DNA of 64,000 nucleotides from Xenophilus aerolatus (lineage in GTDB: Bacteria; Pseudomonadota; Gammaproteobacteria; Burkholderiales; Burkholderiaceae_C), in the NCBI GenBank assembly GCA_029968055.1, contig JASCNX010000005.1:124001-188000 (forward strand), in the 5' to 3' direction. The translations under genes were made by a program, and so were the position numbers. Shown in pieces: positions 1 to 8,998 of this stretch (positions are counted from its first letter, which is position 1; each line of letters begins with the position of its first letter). The notes beneath the pieces were generated by a model. That model was not told the DNA's origin and did not search any database. It worked only from the letters and a program-made list of their open reading frames with translations.

Positions 1-567
1 GAGCTGCCGGCCTACCGCTGGCCCAACCCGCGCAACCTGCTGCTGGGCCTGTGGGAGCGTGCCTGGATCTTCTTGCGCCGCGTGGGCACCATCATCCTGA
101 CGCTGACGATCCTGCTGTGGTTCCTGGCCACCTTCCCGTCGCCGCCCGAGGGCGCCACCGGCCCGGCCATCGAGTACAGCCTGGCTGGCATGCTGGGCCG
201 CGGGCTGCAATACATCTTCGCGCCCATCGGCTTCAACTGGCAGATCAGCATCGCGCTGGTGCCGGGCATGGCGGCGCGTGAAGTGGCGGTGGGTGCGCTG
301 GGCACCGTCTACGCGCTGTCGGCCTCGGGCGAGGAAGTTGCCGGCGCGCTGGAGCCGCTGATCGCCGGCAGCTGGTCGCTGGCCACGGCGCTGTCGCTGC
401 TGGTGTGGTTCGTCTTCGCGCCGCAGTGCATCTCGACGCTGGCCACTGTGAAGCGCGAGACCAATTCGTGGAAGTACGTCTGGATCATGGCCGCCTACCT
501 GTTCGGGCTGGCCTACGTCGCCTGCTTCGTCACCTACCGCGTGACGCTGGCACTCACCGGAGGATGA
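1..567 (+). CDS. feoB: FeoB ferrous iron transporter, C-terminal part (5' end outside window)
   Basis: The reading frame is open from base 1, so only the last 188 residues of a protein usually over 600 residues long are visible. What remains is the membrane part of FeoB, which moves Fe(II) across the inner membrane using the N-terminal GTPase domain, not seen here. Visible signs are a hydrophobic helix from about residue 28 (GTIILTLTILLWFLATF), the conserved stretch around VPGMAAREVAVGALGTVY, and the typical C-terminal CISTLA..KRETNSWK segment followed by a last membrane helix. The stop overlaps an ATG of the next frame, and a small Cys-rich membrane protein follows, as in many feo operons. 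Confidence 0.95.
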   Translation, partial: ELPAYRWPNPRNLLLGLWERAWIFLRRVGTIILTLTILLWFLATFPSPPEGATGPAIEYSLAGMLGRGLQYIFAPIGFNWQISIALVPGMAAREVAVGALGTVYALSASGEEVAGALEPLIAGSWSLATALSLLVWFVFAPQCISTLATVKRETNSWKYVWIMAAYLFGLAYVACFVTYRVTLALTGG

Positions 568-572
568 ATCCC

Positions 573-833
573 ATGGGTCCCGTCTGGCAGAACATCATCG
601 TCTTCGTGATCGTGGCCGCTGCCGCGCTTTATGCCGCCTGGCGCTGGATGCCCGCGGGCTGGCGCCGCGGCGCCGCGCGGCAGGTGGCGGCGGGCTCGCA
701 ACGCGCGGGCCTGGTCGATGCGCAGCGGGCAGAGAAGCTGGCGGCATCGCTGGCCAAGACCTCGGGCTGCGGCAGTTGCGACAGCTGCGGCAGTTGCGCC
801 CCCAAGAGCCCGGGCGACACCGCCGGGCGTTGA
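573..833 (+). CDS. Small FeoB-associated Cys-rich membrane protein
   Basis: An 86-residue protein with one N-terminal membrane helix (about residues 7-23), a basic linker and a C-terminal cluster GCGSCDSCGSC that could bind metal. Similar small Cys-rich membrane proteins often lie directly behind feoB, and a role in ferrous iron uptake is inferred from this position only. Two starts are possible: an ATG at 564 overlapping the feoB stop, and the ATG at 573. GGAGG at 559-563 abuts the first but lies 9 nt before the second, so 573 is preferred. The protein belongs with the FeoB-associated or DUF6587-like families; the exact family is not certain. Confidence 0.8.
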   Translation: MGPVWQNIIVFVIVAAAALYAAWRWMPAGWRRGAARQVAAGSQRAGLVDAQRAEKLAASLAKTSGCGSCDSCGSCAPKSPGDTAGR

Positions 834-896
834 TCCAGCGCGCCTTCTGGCGCCATCCCGGCGAAACGCGGCCGCCAGCAGGCATCATCGCGCGCC

Positions 897-2096
897 ATGA
901 CTTTGCAGATCCTCATCGCCGGCGGCGGCATCGGCGGCCTGGCCGCGGCCCTGGCCCTGGCGCAGCGCGGGCACCGGGCCGAGGTGCTGGAGCAGGCCGC
1001 GGCCTTCGGCGAGGTGGGCGCGGGCATCCAGCTCGGCCCCAATGTGACGCGGCGCTTGCGGGCGCTGGGCCTGCACGACGGCCTGGCACGCATCACGGCC
1101 CGCCCGGAGATGCTGCGCGTGCGCAGCGCGCACGACGGCCTCGAACTGGCCCGGCTGCCCTTCGGCGATGCGTTCCGGCACCGCTATGGCGCGCCGTACC
1201 TGTGCGTGCATCGCGCCGACCTGCACGCGCTGTTGCTCGACGCCGTGCGCACGGGCGCTGCGGCTTCGCAAGTCGGCCTGCACACCGATGCACGCGTGCT
1301 GCGCGTGTCCACCCGCGGCGGCGAGGCGGTGTGTGCCGAAAGCTCGCAGGCCCGTGCCTGGGAAGGCGACGCACTGATCGGTGCCGACGGCCTGTGGAGC
1401 CACGTGCGCACCGCGCTCGCCGAGAACGACCCGCCCCCCCTGGCCACCGGCCACACGGCTTGGCGCGCGCTGGTCCCGCAGGCTAACCTTCCGGCCGCAC
1501 TGCGCAGCACGCGCGTCGAGGTGTGGCTGGGTGCGCGCCTGCATGCCGTGGCCTACCCGGTGCGCGGCGGCGACTGGCTCAATGTCGTCGTGCTGGCCGA
1601 GACGGCGCCGCCGGGCGATGCGCAGCGTGCGCAAGACTGGGACCAGGCCGCCAGCCTGGCCGGCCTGCGGCAGGCCACGGGCCGCACCAGCCCGCAGCTG
1701 CAGGCCCTGCTGGAGGCCATGCCCGCCTGGCGCGCCTGGCACCTGCACGACCGGCCGCCATTGACGGGTGCCGCGCAGATGGCGAACGAGCGCATCGCGC
1801 TGCTGGGCGATGCGGCGCACCCGATGCTGCCGTACCTCGCGCAGGGCGCGGGCATGGCCATCGAAGACGCGCTGGCCCTGGCCGATGCGCTCGAGGGCAC
1901 CGCTCGCGCAGGGGTGCCGGCCGCGCTGGCCCGCTATGCCGAGGTGCGTTGGGCACGCAACGCGCGCGTGCAGGCGCGGGCGCGGCGCAACGGCGAGATC
2001 TTCCACGCCACCGGGCCGATGCGCGTGGGGCGCGACCTGACGTTGCGCCTGGGCGGCGCGAAGGTGCTCGACGTCCCCTGGCTCTACGCCGGCTGA
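897..2096 (+). CDS. FAD-dependent aromatic-ring monooxygenase (salicylate hydroxylase-like)
   Basis: A 399-residue class A flavoprotein monooxygenase. The N-terminal dinucleotide-binding motif GGGIGGLAAALALAQRG is followed by an acidic ribose-binding residue (VLEQ). The central IGADGLWSHVR matches the DG motif, and LLGDAAHPMLPYLAQGAGMAIEDA near residue 300 is the GD motif that contacts FAD. Family members hydroxylate aromatic acids such as salicylate, 3-hydroxybenzoate or 6-hydroxynicotinate with NAD(P)H and O2; the substrate cannot be read from the sequence. The gene stands alone downstream of the feo genes on the same strand, without ring-cleavage genes nearby. Confidence 0.85.
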   Translation: MTLQILIAGGGIGGLAAALALAQRGHRAEVLEQAAAFGEVGAGIQLGPNVTRRLRALGLHDGLARITARPEMLRVRSAHDGLELARLPFGDAFRHRYGAPYLCVHRADLHALLLDAVRTGAAASQVGLHTDARVLRVSTRGGEAVCAESSQARAWEGDALIGADGLWSHVRTALAENDPPPLATGHTAWRALVPQANLPAALRSTRVEVWLGARLHAVAYPVRGGDWLNVVVLAETAPPGDAQRAQDWDQAASLAGLRQATGRTSPQLQALLEAMPAWRAWHLHDRPPLTGAAQMANERIALLGDAAHPMLPYLAQGAGMAIEDALALADALEGTARAGVPAALARYAEVRWARNARVQARARRNGEIFHATGPMRVGRDLTLRLGGAKVLDVPWLYAG

Positions 2097-2104
2097 GTGC
2101 TCGG

Positions 2105-2165
2105 TTGCTATGTTTTTTAGTAGCTGCTGACGTCTGCCGGCTTTGCGCTCTGGCCACTTGTTTTT
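2105..2165. repeat. Dispersed intergenic repeat of the GCTAT...TAGCTGCT type
   Basis: The only AT-rich patch between the convergent monooxygenase and MATE genes. It holds GCTAT, a T run, then TAGTAGCTGCTGACG, followed by GCGCTCTGGCC and a second T run. The order of blocks resembles short dispersed repeats I know from Comamonadaceae intergenic regions. Assignment rests on memory of that pattern; no second copy was found in this window. Confidence 0.4.
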
Positions 2166-2185
2166 GCAAGTCGATCGCCGGACGC

Positions 2186-3604
2186 TCAGGGGCTGGGTGC
2201 GGCAGGCGCCGGCGCCGCCGGACCCGCGCGACTGAGCATCAGGGGGCGTTCGCGCCATCGGCCCCATCGGTGATATGCCCAGGCCAGCAGTGCCGAACTC
2301 AGCGCGCCGAACGGAAAGCTCCACCAGATCGCCGACTCGCCCAGCCAGGGTTCGAGCCCGAGTGCGAAGGGCACGCGGAAGGCCCACATGGTGACGATGA
2401 ACACGAGGGTCGGCGCCAGCATGGCGCCGTTGGCGCGCACGACCGCCGAGAGGCTCATCGTGATCGACAGCGCGATCCAGCCCCACAGCACGATGAAGTT
2501 GATGTCTCGGGCCTCGCGCAGCACCGCACCGTCATTCGGAATGAACAGGCGCAGCGGAAGTTCGTCGAACAGCGCACCGGCGCCGTAGATCAGCGCCGTG
2601 GTCGAAACGGAAATCGCCAGGCTGGCCAGGCAGCCGCGCCAGGCGATCTGCTCGACCCGCTGCCACAGGCCGGCGCCGATGTTCAGCGCCGCCATGGCCG
2701 ACATCGAGGCGGCGATCGCATTGCTCGGCATCTGCACGAAAGTCCAGAGCTGCGCCGCACCGCTGTACGCCGCGGCCGTGGCGGCGCCGTAGGCGTTCAC
2801 CTGGACCAGCAGCACGAAGTACGCCCCCTGCGTCACGATGGCCTCCAGTGCCACGGGCGTGCCCCGCTGCACCATCAGGCGCAGCAGCGCCGGCTCGGGG
2901 CGCAGATGTCGCAGGTCTTCGCCCCGTAACGCGATCGGCAGCCGACGCCAACGGACGAAGGCCACCAGCGCCCCCAGCGCGGCGGTGGCGGCGATCAGGT
3001 TGGCCAGGCCGACACCCGCGATGCCGACCGCCGGCACAAGCACCGGCACCAGCGCCACCACCAACGCGATCCACACCAGCGTGAAGCGGAAGGGCGTGCG
3101 CGAATCGCCGGCGCCGCGCATCATCATCACCATCACCAGGTAGGTGAAGATGGCCGGCATCGACAGGCAGGTGAAGCGCACGTGCGTTACGGCGAAAGTG
3201 ACGGCTTCGGGTGGCGTGCGCAACGCCGCGATGAGCGCCGGTGCCGCCCACCAGCCCAGGGCCGCGATGGTGCCGGAGACGCCCATCACGAAGCTCAGCG
3301 CGCAGCCGCTGATGCGCTTGACGGCATGGAGATCGCCGGCACCGAGCGACTGCCCGATCGCCACGCCGGCCGCGGTGCCGATGCCCATCGCCGCACCCAT
3401 CAGCATGAAGACCAGCACCGTGGCGGTCGCGACCGCAGCCAGCGCATGGGCGCCCAGAACCTGCCCGATCCAGACGGCCGACCACGTGCTGGCCGCGGCG
3501 TGCAGCAGGTTGGTGGCCAGAAGCGGCCACGCGAAGCGCAGCAGCGTAGGGGTGATCGGGCCGGCGACGAAGCGCCCGGCCGGGAGGTGCGGCGCGGAAC
3601 TCAC
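2186..3604 (-). CDS. MATE family multidrug efflux transporter
   Basis: A 472-residue polytopic inner-membrane protein of the multidrug and toxin extrusion family, which exports cationic or aromatic compounds by Na+ or H+ antiport. It starts with the usual short lead-in (RFVAGPITPTLLRFAWPLLATN) and shows two halves of hydrophobic helices, each with the glycine-rich membrane signature. The frame stays open 67 codons upstream, but that segment is Arg/His/Pro-rich and unlike a MATE N-terminus, so the GTG at 3604 was chosen. Its product then has the normal family length. No clear ribosome binding site supports the choice. It is transcribed away from kynA's direction of entry, 258 bp downstream of that gene, with no regulator next to it. 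Confidence 0.85.
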   Translation of the reverse strand: MSSAPHLPAGRFVAGPITPTLLRFAWPLLATNLLHAAASTWSAVWIGQVLGAHALAAVATATVLVFMLMGAAMGIGTAAGVAIGQSLGAGDLHAVKRISGCALSFVMGVSGTIAALGWWAAPALIAALRTPPEAVTFAVTHVRFTCLSMPAIFTYLVMVMMMRGAGDSRTPFRFTLVWIALVVALVPVLVPAVGIAGVGLANLIAATAALGALVAFVRWRRLPIALRGEDLRHLRPEPALLRLMVQRGTPVALEAIVTQGAYFVLLVQVNAYGAATAAAYSGAAQLWTFVQMPSNAIAASMSAMAALNIGAGLWQRVEQIAWRGCLASLAISVSTTALIYGAGALFDELPLRLFIPNDGAVLREARDINFIVLWGWIALSITMSLSAVVRANGAMLAPTLVFIVTMWAFRVPFALGLEPWLGESAIWWSFPFGALSSALLAWAYHRWGRWRERPLMLSRAGPAAPAPAAPSP

Positions 3605-3862
3605 GCTGCGCCGGTGCCGATGTTCTCGCCGCCGCGAATGAAGAGGTTGGTGTTCCGGTCGGCGACAGGGCGCGCGCTGCAGTCGTGGATAGGGAACATC
3701 GGTCGTCGGGGTTTGCTGCCTGGGCGCGTGAAGGTGCACCAATCTACGGTTCGGCGCACGGTGCCGGATGCAGCTTGGGAATGCGGATACATCAGTCCTG
3801 GACATGGGGTCGGCGCGGCGCGGCCACCTGACCGCGATGGCACCCAGGTCCAGGCCCGCGCG

Positions 3863-4717
3863 TCACAGGTTGGTGCGCAGCGTCCAGAGTTCGGGGAACA
3901 GCACCACGTCGAGCATCTTGCGCAGGTAGCTAACGCCGCCGGTGCCACCGGTGCCGCGCTTGAAGCCGATCACGCGCTCCACCGTGGTTACGTGGCGGAA
4001 GCGCCAGAGGCGGAAGGCGTCCTCGATGTCGGTGAGCTTCTCGCCGAGCTGGTAGAGGTCCCAGTGCGCGTGGGGGTCGCGGTACACCGCGAGCCAGGCC
4101 TCCTCGACGGCGGGACTGGCCACGTAGGGCTGGGTCCAGTCGCGCTCCAGGTGGTCGGCCGGCACGTCGACGCCTTCGCGCTTCATCAGCCGCAGGGCCT
4201 CGTCGTAGAGCGAGGGCGCGCGCCACGCGGCCTCGACCTGGGCCAGCAGTTCGGGCCGGTGCGCATGCGGCTTGAGCATGGCGGCGTTCTTGTTGCCCAG
4301 CGCGAACTCGATGCAGCGGTACTGCGCGCTCTGGAAGCCGCTGGAACTGGCCAGGTAGGGCCGCATCGCGCTGTACTCGGGCGGCGTCATGGTCGACAGC
4401 ACGGTCCATGCGTTGACCAGCTGCTCCATGATGCGCGTGACGCGGGCCAGCATCTTGAAGGCCTCGGGCTTGGTGTTGTCCGTCGGGTTGGCGATGGCAG
4501 CGATGGCAGCCCGCAGCTCGTGCAGCATGAGCTTCATCCACAGTTCGCTGGTCTGGTGCTGGATGATGAACAGCATCTCGTCGTGCGCGGGCGAGAGCGG
4601 ATGCTGCGCGTTCAGCACCTCGTCCAGGTGCAGGTAGTCGCCGTAGCTCATCGACTGGCTGAAGTCGAGCTGGGCCTTCTCGTCGTGGACGATCTTTTCG
4701 GTGTCGCCGGAGGTCAT
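3863..4717 (-). CDS. kynA: Tryptophan 2,3-dioxygenase
   Basis: A 284-residue heme enzyme, the normal bacterial length, that opens the indole ring of L-tryptophan to N-formylkynurenine. The N-terminal block [19 protein letters not shown] followed by [16 protein letters not shown] carries the distal substrate-contact His. The C-terminal block [21 protein letters not shown] carries the axial heme His and the GTGG loop. The ATG at 4717 starts 14 nt after the kynU stop, so the two are co-transcribed. With kynB and kynU it completes conversion of tryptophan to anthranilate. The pathway order (kynA product first) is the reverse of the gene order. Confidence 0.97.
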   Translation of the reverse strand: MTSGDTEKIVHDEKAQLDFSQSMSYGDYLHLDEVLNAQHPLSPAHDEMLFIIQHQTSELWMKLMLHELRAAIAAIANPTDNTKPEAFKMLARVTRIMEQLVNAWTVLSTMTPPEYSAMRPYLASSSGFQSAQYRCIEFALGNKNAAMLKPHAHRPELLAQVEAAWRAPSLYDEALRLMKREGVDVPADHLERDWTQPYVASPAVEEAWLAVYRDPHAHWDLYQLGEKLTDIEDAFRLWRFRHVTTVERVIGFKRGTGGTGGVSYLRKMLDVVLFPELWTLRTNL

Positions 4718-4731
4718 CGTGGGCTCGCTCT

Positions 4732-6111
4732 TCAGGTCACCGCGTTGCGCGTGTTGAACTCGGGGCGGCGCCATTCCTCTTCCTCCAGCACCTGCGCGAG
4801 GTTGCCGACGGCGTTCCACACGTCCTCGAAGCCGAGGTAGGCCGGCGTGAAGCCGAAGCGCAGGATGTCCGGCAGACCACGGCCCCCAGGGCTCGGCGTG
4901 CCGAGCCCGTCCCCCGAGGGGAGCTCGGCCGCTTGGGAGCGGCCCGGCGCGGCCTCGGGTTCATCACCCGCGCGGAAATCCCCGATCACGCCGCGGGCGA
5001 TGAGCGCCTGCACGATCGCATAGGCCGGGCCGCCGATGCGCTGGCCCGGGTCGGCCATGCGCAGGCACACCTGCGAGCCGCGCTGTGCGTGCTCGCGCGG
5101 CGTGACCAGCGCGAAATGCTCGGGGCAGCGCTGTTCTACCAGCGCGATGAAAGTGTCGGTGAGCGCGAGCGACTTGCTGCGCAGCGCCTGCATGCCACCC
5201 ATCGGCTCGGCCGCCAGCATGGCGTCGAGTCCGCAGCCCAGCGCGGTGAGGCTGAGGATCGGCTGCGTGCCGCACAGGTAGCGGCCGACGCCCGGGGCCG
5301 GGCGGTAGCCGGGCGTGAAGGCGAAGGGCGCGGCATGGCCCCACCAGCCCGACAGCGGCTGCTCCCAGGCGTCGGCGTGGCGCGCGTTCACCCAGACGAA
5401 GGCCGGTGCGCCGGGGCCGCCGTTGAGGTACTTGTAGCCGCAGCCGATGGCGTAGTCGGCCTCGGCGTCGTTGAGCGCCACGGGCACGGCGCCGGCGCTG
5501 TGCGCCAGGTCCCACACGGCCAGCGCGCCCGCGCCGTGCGCCAGCTTGGTCAGCGCCGCCATGTCGTGCATGGCACCGGTGCGGTAGTTGACGTGCGTGA
5601 GCATCAGCACCGCCACGTCGGCCGTGAGGGCCGCGGGGATCTCCGACGGGTCGTCGACCAGCCGGAGCGTCAGGCCGCGCTCGCGGCACAGCGATTCGGC
5701 GATGTAGAGGTCGGTCGGGAAGTTGCTGCGCTCGGACACGACGACCGTGCGACCGCTGTCCTTCTTCTGCGCCGACAGCGCCGCGAACAGCACCTTGTAC
5801 AGGTTGACCGAGGTGCTGTCGGTGCACACCACCTCGCCGGGCGCGGCGCCGATCAGGCGTGCCACCTGGTCGCCCAGGCGCTGCGGCAGGTCGAACCAGT
5901 GCGCGTCGTTCCACGAGCGGATGAGCCCCGTGCCCCACTCCTGCGTCACCGCCTCGGCGATGCGCGCGGGCGCGGCCCGGGGCAGCACGCCGAGCGAGTT
6001 GCCGTCGAGGTAGATCACGCCCTCGGGCAGGATGAACAGGTCGCGCAGCGCGCGCAGCGGGTCTTGGGCGTCGAGGCGCCGGCAGTCGTCGAGGGTGAGG
6101 GGAGTGGTCAT
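4732..6111 (-). CDS. kynU: Kynureninase with an in-frame repeat insertion
   Basis: A PLP-dependent enzyme of 459 residues that cleaves L-kynurenine to anthranilate and alanine. It shows YLDGNSLG near residue 34, WDLAHSAGA at 200-208 with the Asp that pairs with the PLP nitrogen, and the PLP lysine K227 in [12 protein letters not shown]. Usual kynureninases have about 416-420 residues. The surplus lies in residues about 382-413, a Gly/Pro/Ser-rich stretch between FRA and [10 protein letters not shown], which are normally adjacent. The matching DNA (about 4873-4968) resembles a repeat found upstream of trmD. All catalytic motifs lie outside the insert, so activity is likely kept. Confidence 0.95.
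   Translation of the reverse strand: MTTPLTLDDCRRLDAQDPLRALRDLFILPEGVIYLDGNSLGVLPRAAPARIAEAVTQEWGTGLIRSWNDAHWFDLPQRLGDQVARLIGAAPGEVVCTDSTSVNLYKVLFAALSAQKKDSGRTVVVSERSNFPTDLYIAESLCRERGLTLRLVDDPSEIPAALTADVAVLMLTHVNYRTGAMHDMAALTKLAHGAGALAVWDLAHSAGAVPVALNDAEADYAIGCGYKYLNGGPGAPAFVWVNARHADAWEQPLSGWWGHAAPFAFTPGYRPAPGVGRYLCGTQPILSLTALGCGLDAMLAAEPMGGMQALRSKSLALTDTFIALVEQRCPEHFALVTPREHAQRGSQVCLRMADPGQRIGGPAYAIVQALIARGVIGDFRAGDEPEAAPGRSQAAELPSGDGLGTPSPGGRGLPDILRFGFTPAYLGFEDVWNAVGNLAQVLEEEEWRRPEFNTRNAVT
4873..4968. repeat. GC-rich palindromic repeat inserted in frame within kynU
   Basis: The core at about 4909-4957 reads CCCCCGAGGGGAG, then GGCCG, then GGAGCGGCCCGGCG and GGCCTC. The same blocks in the same order occur at 31751-31802 in the rimM-trmD gap. 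Next to it, GGGCTCGGCGTGCCGAGCCC (4889-4908) is a perfect inverted repeat. The segment is a multiple of three long and contains no stop in the kynU frame, so it is translated. It behaves like an intergenic repeat that has entered a coding region. Confidence 0.7.
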
Positions 6112-6130
6112 GGTGAGGGTCTTGTAAGTC

Positions 6131-6270
6131 GGGCAGCCGAACGCAGAGGGCGCAACGATTCCGCAGAGGGCGCAGAAGGACATCCAGAAAGAATGAATCC
6201 AAAAAATTCTTGGCTGTTCTTCTGCGCCCTCTGCGAATCCTTCGCGCCCTCTGCGTTCGGCTGTCCGTAT
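6131..6270. repeat. Long palindromic repeat, copy A (kynB-kynU gap)
   Basis: Left arm CAGCCGAACGCAGAGGGCGC at 6134-6153 is mirrored by the right arm GCGCCCTCTGCGTTCGGCTG at 6244-6263. Each arm holds a second internal copy of the CGCAGAGGGCGCAGAA unit, so the whole folds into a long hairpin with an AT-rich loop. It fills the gap between kynB and kynU and ends 7 nt from the kynB stop. The same element occurs at 23799-23850 (right arm only) and 36247-36383. Confidence 0.85.
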
Positions 6271-6277
6271 GCGGTCT

Positions 6278-6943
6278 TTATCTGGCCAGCTCGCGCAAGA
6301 CCGCGCGCACCGGCGAGGCATCGGCCGTCACGAGCTTGAGGGGCAGGGCGATGAGTTCGTAGTCGCCTTCGGGCACGTCGTCGAGCACGAGGTTCTCGAG
6401 CACGCGCATGCCGTGGCGGCGGATGGTCTGGTGGCTGTCCAGGGTTTTGCTGTCGGCCGGGTCGATGCTGGCGGTGTCGATGCCGATGAGCTGCACGCCG
6501 CGCGCGGCCAGTTGCTCGACGGTGTCGGGCGCGTAGGCGGCGAGCTGCGGGTCCCAGCGGTCGACCGGCATGCGTTCGTAGGTGCGTACCAGCACGCGGG
6601 GCGGCAGGGTGTCGTCGATCGCATGCGCGATGTCGGACCAGCCGATGAGCGCACCTTTGCCGATGGCATGGATCACGCGGCAGCGGCCGAGGAAGGGCGC
6701 GAGGCCGGTGTCGCCGATGCTGGCGCCATCGGCGTCGTAGTGCAGCGGTGCATCGGCATGCGCGCCGACGTGGGGCGAGAGCGTGATCTCGCTGACGTTG
6801 ACCGGGCAGCCGGGGCCGATCGAGGCGGCCCAGCGTTGCCGGTAGGGCGTGTCGCCGGGGAACACGGGCGCGTCGGCATGCACCGGCGGAGAGATGTCCC
6901 ACACGCGCAGTGCTGCGGCGTTGGGCGTGGCGGTGGAAGGCAT
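6278..6943 (-). CDS. kynB: Kynurenine formamidase (arylformamidase), cyclase family
   Basis: A 221-residue metal-dependent hydrolase that turns N-formylkynurenine into kynurenine and formate, the second step of tryptophan breakdown. The metal-binding motif of the family appears as H58-V-G-A-H62-A-D64-A-P-L-H68; the usual Thr before the second His is Ala here. [18 protein letters not shown] near the start and the [22 protein letters not shown] segment near the end are typical of KynB. It is the promoter-proximal gene of kynB-kynU-kynA, separated from kynU by 166 bp filled by a palindromic repeat. Confidence 0.93.
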   Translation of the reverse strand: MPSTATPNAAALRVWDISPPVHADAPVFPGDTPYRQRWAASIGPGCPVNVSEITLSPHVGAHADAPLHYDADGASIGDTGLAPFLGRCRVIHAIGKGALIGWSDIAHAIDDTLPPRVLVRTYERMPVDRWDPQLAAYAPDTVEQLAARGVQLIGIDTASIDPADSKTLDSHQTIRRHGMRVLENLVLDDVPEGDYELIALPLKLVTADASPVRAVLRELAR

Positions 6944-7038
6944 GCGGCGAAGTTAGCGCCGCATGCGAGGTCGTGGTGTCGGTTATTTGCAACGCAGGCG
7001 GCTGCGACCTGCAAGTCTTTGAAGTGGCCGCCGCCGAC

Positions 7039-7353
7039 TCAGCCGAATTCGGCGATGGGTGCGAGTCCGTGCCTGCTGCGCGCACGCTGGCAGGCGTCGC
7101 TGCCGGCTTCGAGTTCGTGGCACGGCCCGGGCCGCCATTCGTAGATGCCGCAGGCCACGCGTTCGCCGATGCGGCCCGTGAGCGCGGCGCAGCGCGGCGG
7201 CGTGTGGTCGGTGCCGCGCAAGCGGCACAGCGTGTCGTTCAGTTCCACCGCCAGGCCGGCAGGCACGCGGCCGCCCTCGCTGTCCAGTTCGTGGACGCTG
7301 AAATCGACGCGGAAGGCGGCGCAGCAGGCGCCGCAGGTCTGGCAGGGGTTCAT
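7039..7353 (-). CDS. YkgJ-type CxxCxxCC cluster protein
   Basis: A 104-residue cytosolic protein of the zinc/iron-chelating YkgJ-like family. The N-terminal MNPCQTCGACC gives the family's CxxCxxCC motif. Further cysteines in LCRL, PRCAAL, VACGIY and PCHELE complete a set that could hold a metal centre. The biochemical role of the family is not established. It lies between kynB (95 bp downstream of its stop) and a carotenoid oxygenase (74 bp upstream of its start), all on the minus strand, and may be read from the carotenoid oxygenase transcript. Confidence 0.85.
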   Translation of the reverse strand: MNPCQTCGACCAAFRVDFSVHELDSEGGRVPAGLAVELNDTLCRLRGTDHTPPRCAALTGRIGERVACGIYEWRPGPCHELEAGSDACQRARSRHGLAPIAEFG

Positions 7354-7427
7354 GGGTGGTGGCAGGCCGGCGCGATGCGGCGGCGCCGATTCTCGCCCTG
7401 CCGACCTGGCCGCGATCGTGATCGCGA

Positions 7428-8972
7428 TCAGGCCGGCAGGTACATCGCGTGCAGCCCGAGCGGCATCACGCGCGGCAGCACGCCCTGCACGAGCGGCCCG
7501 GCCGCGAGCTGGCGTGCATCGAAGACCGAGAACAGCATGGCGCTGCGGCGAATGTCGAGCGCGGTGCCCAGCAGCCAGCCGTCGCCTTCGCGCGCGCCGC
7601 GTCCGGTGCGTGGCACGAAGACGTGTTCCTCCGCCATCACGTCCTCGCCGTAGCGGTAGCGGTCGAGGCGGCCGCTCACGACATCCAGCCGCGCGACGGC
7701 GTCGAACATCGGCCGGCTGCCGGCGCCCACGCGCTGCGCCAGGAACACGTCGCGGTGGCGCCGCGAGACGCGGCGCGGGTCGACCCGCGGGAACTCCACC
7801 TGCGCGGCCAGCGCGTCCTGCCGCGCACGGCCGGTGCGCAGGTCCAGCGCGAGCACGGTGAGCCAGGTGGGCGGCGGCACGTCGTGCTCGCCGCGCATGA
7901 TGTTGCGAAGCCCGTGCGTGGCGTACGAGGCATCGTCGGAGCGGACGTAGTCGAGGTGGATCGTCTCGCCCTTCGCGTCTTCCCAGGCGTTGCCGACGTG
8001 GAAGACGAAGCCGGCCGGCAGCTCGAACCAGCGCGGCGCATCGAGCCGGTCCTTGGGCAGCACCATGACGCGCATGCCCAGCTCGGGCCGCCACACATGG
8101 CTGTCGAGGAAGCTCGCGCCCGCGTCCGACCGCGCCACGTCGAAGACCAGCGAGGGCAGCAGGAACACGAGGTGCCGCTCGGTCACCGCGAAGTCGTGGA
8201 CCATGGCGATGTCGGGCACCTTTATGCTGGTGGCCTGCACGTCGCGGCCGTCGGGCGAGATGCGGTAGATCGACAGCACGCCCTGGCGGCTGCTGACGCC
8301 GAAGTTCCACAGCACGCCGTCGGGGCCGACCTTCGGGTGGGCCGAGAAGGGCATGCCGGCGTAGTCGGCGCTCCAGGTCTTGACGCCCAGGGTGTCGAGG
8401 CTGGCCGGGTCGACGCGCGTGGCCGAGCCGCCCTCCCACAGCGCGAGGAATTCGCCGCCGTGGCTGAGCAGGCTGGTGTTGGCGACGTTGATCGAGTCGG
8501 GCGAGGTGATCGGCTCCATGCCGGGCAGGGCGGTGCCGAAGGCCGCGCGCACCGGTCGGCCGGCGGCGCTGTCCGCCTCGAATTTCTCGGTGCGCAGGAA
8601 GCGGCCACGGTGCACGACGCCGCCGGCGCCGATCTCGTACCGCTGCACCATGCCGTCGCCGTCGAACCAGTGGTGGTAGCGCTGGCCGCCCAGCGTGTGG
8701 CGGGCCGGGCCGTTGCGCAGGAAGGCGCCGCGCAGGTCGGGCGGCAGCCGGCCGTGCAGCTTCAGCGGCATCGGTTCCACGTCGGCCTGCAGGCCTTCGA
8801 AGCCCGTCTGCCACGGGTGTTCGGCGCGGTGGCTCTCGAAGGCGGCCTGCCAGTCGTCGGGCCGGAAGGCGGCGGCCGTGCCGGCGTCCTGGGTGAGCGC
8901 ATGCGCGCCGCCGGGCAGGAAGGGCAGGCCGGCCGCGCCGGCCAGGCCTCGCAGGAAGTCGCGGCGTTCCAT
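7428..8972 (-). CDS. Tat-exported carotenoid oxygenase (RPE65 family)
   Basis: A 514-residue non-heme iron oxygenase of the carotenoid/stilbene cleavage family. All four expected Fe(II) His ligands are visible in their usual contexts: H212 in SAHPKVGPDG, H259 in MVHDFAVTERH, H325 in VFHVGNAWED and H508 in GLHAMYLP at the C-terminus. The N-terminus (MERRDFLRGLAGAAGLPFLP) is a twin-arginine type signal, so the folded enzyme is probably exported. The substrate is unknown; carotenoids or lignin-type stilbenes are the family's usual targets. No carotenoid synthesis gene is nearby. The gene is 26 bp downstream of a secreted DUF2141 protein and likely shares its transcript. Confidence 0.9.
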   Translation of the reverse strand: MERRDFLRGLAGAAGLPFLPGGAHALTQDAGTAAAFRPDDWQAAFESHRAEHPWQTGFEGLQADVEPMPLKLHGRLPPDLRGAFLRNGPARHTLGGQRYHHWFDGDGMVQRYEIGAGGVVHRGRFLRTEKFEADSAAGRPVRAAFGTALPGMEPITSPDSINVANTSLLSHGGEFLALWEGGSATRVDPASLDTLGVKTWSADYAGMPFSAHPKVGPDGVLWNFGVSSRQGVLSIYRISPDGRDVQATSIKVPDIAMVHDFAVTERHLVFLLPSLVFDVARSDAGASFLDSHVWRPELGMRVMVLPKDRLDAPRWFELPAGFVFHVGNAWEDAKGETIHLDYVRSDDASYATHGLRNIMRGEHDVPPPTWLTVLALDLRTGRARQDALAAQVEFPRVDPRRVSRRHRDVFLAQRVGAGSRPMFDAVARLDVVSGRLDRYRYGEDVMAEEHVFVPRTGRGAREGDGWLLGTALDIRRSAMLFSVFDARQLAAGPLVQGVLPRVMPLGLHAMYLPA

Positions 8973-8998
8973 CGTGGGGCTCCTGGGCGGTCGGCCGC

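Noticed and set aside
3605-3862. N-terminal extension of the MATE protein
   Set aside because: The frame is open upstream of 3604 but the translated segment is Arg/His/Pro-rich and unlike any MATE N-terminus.
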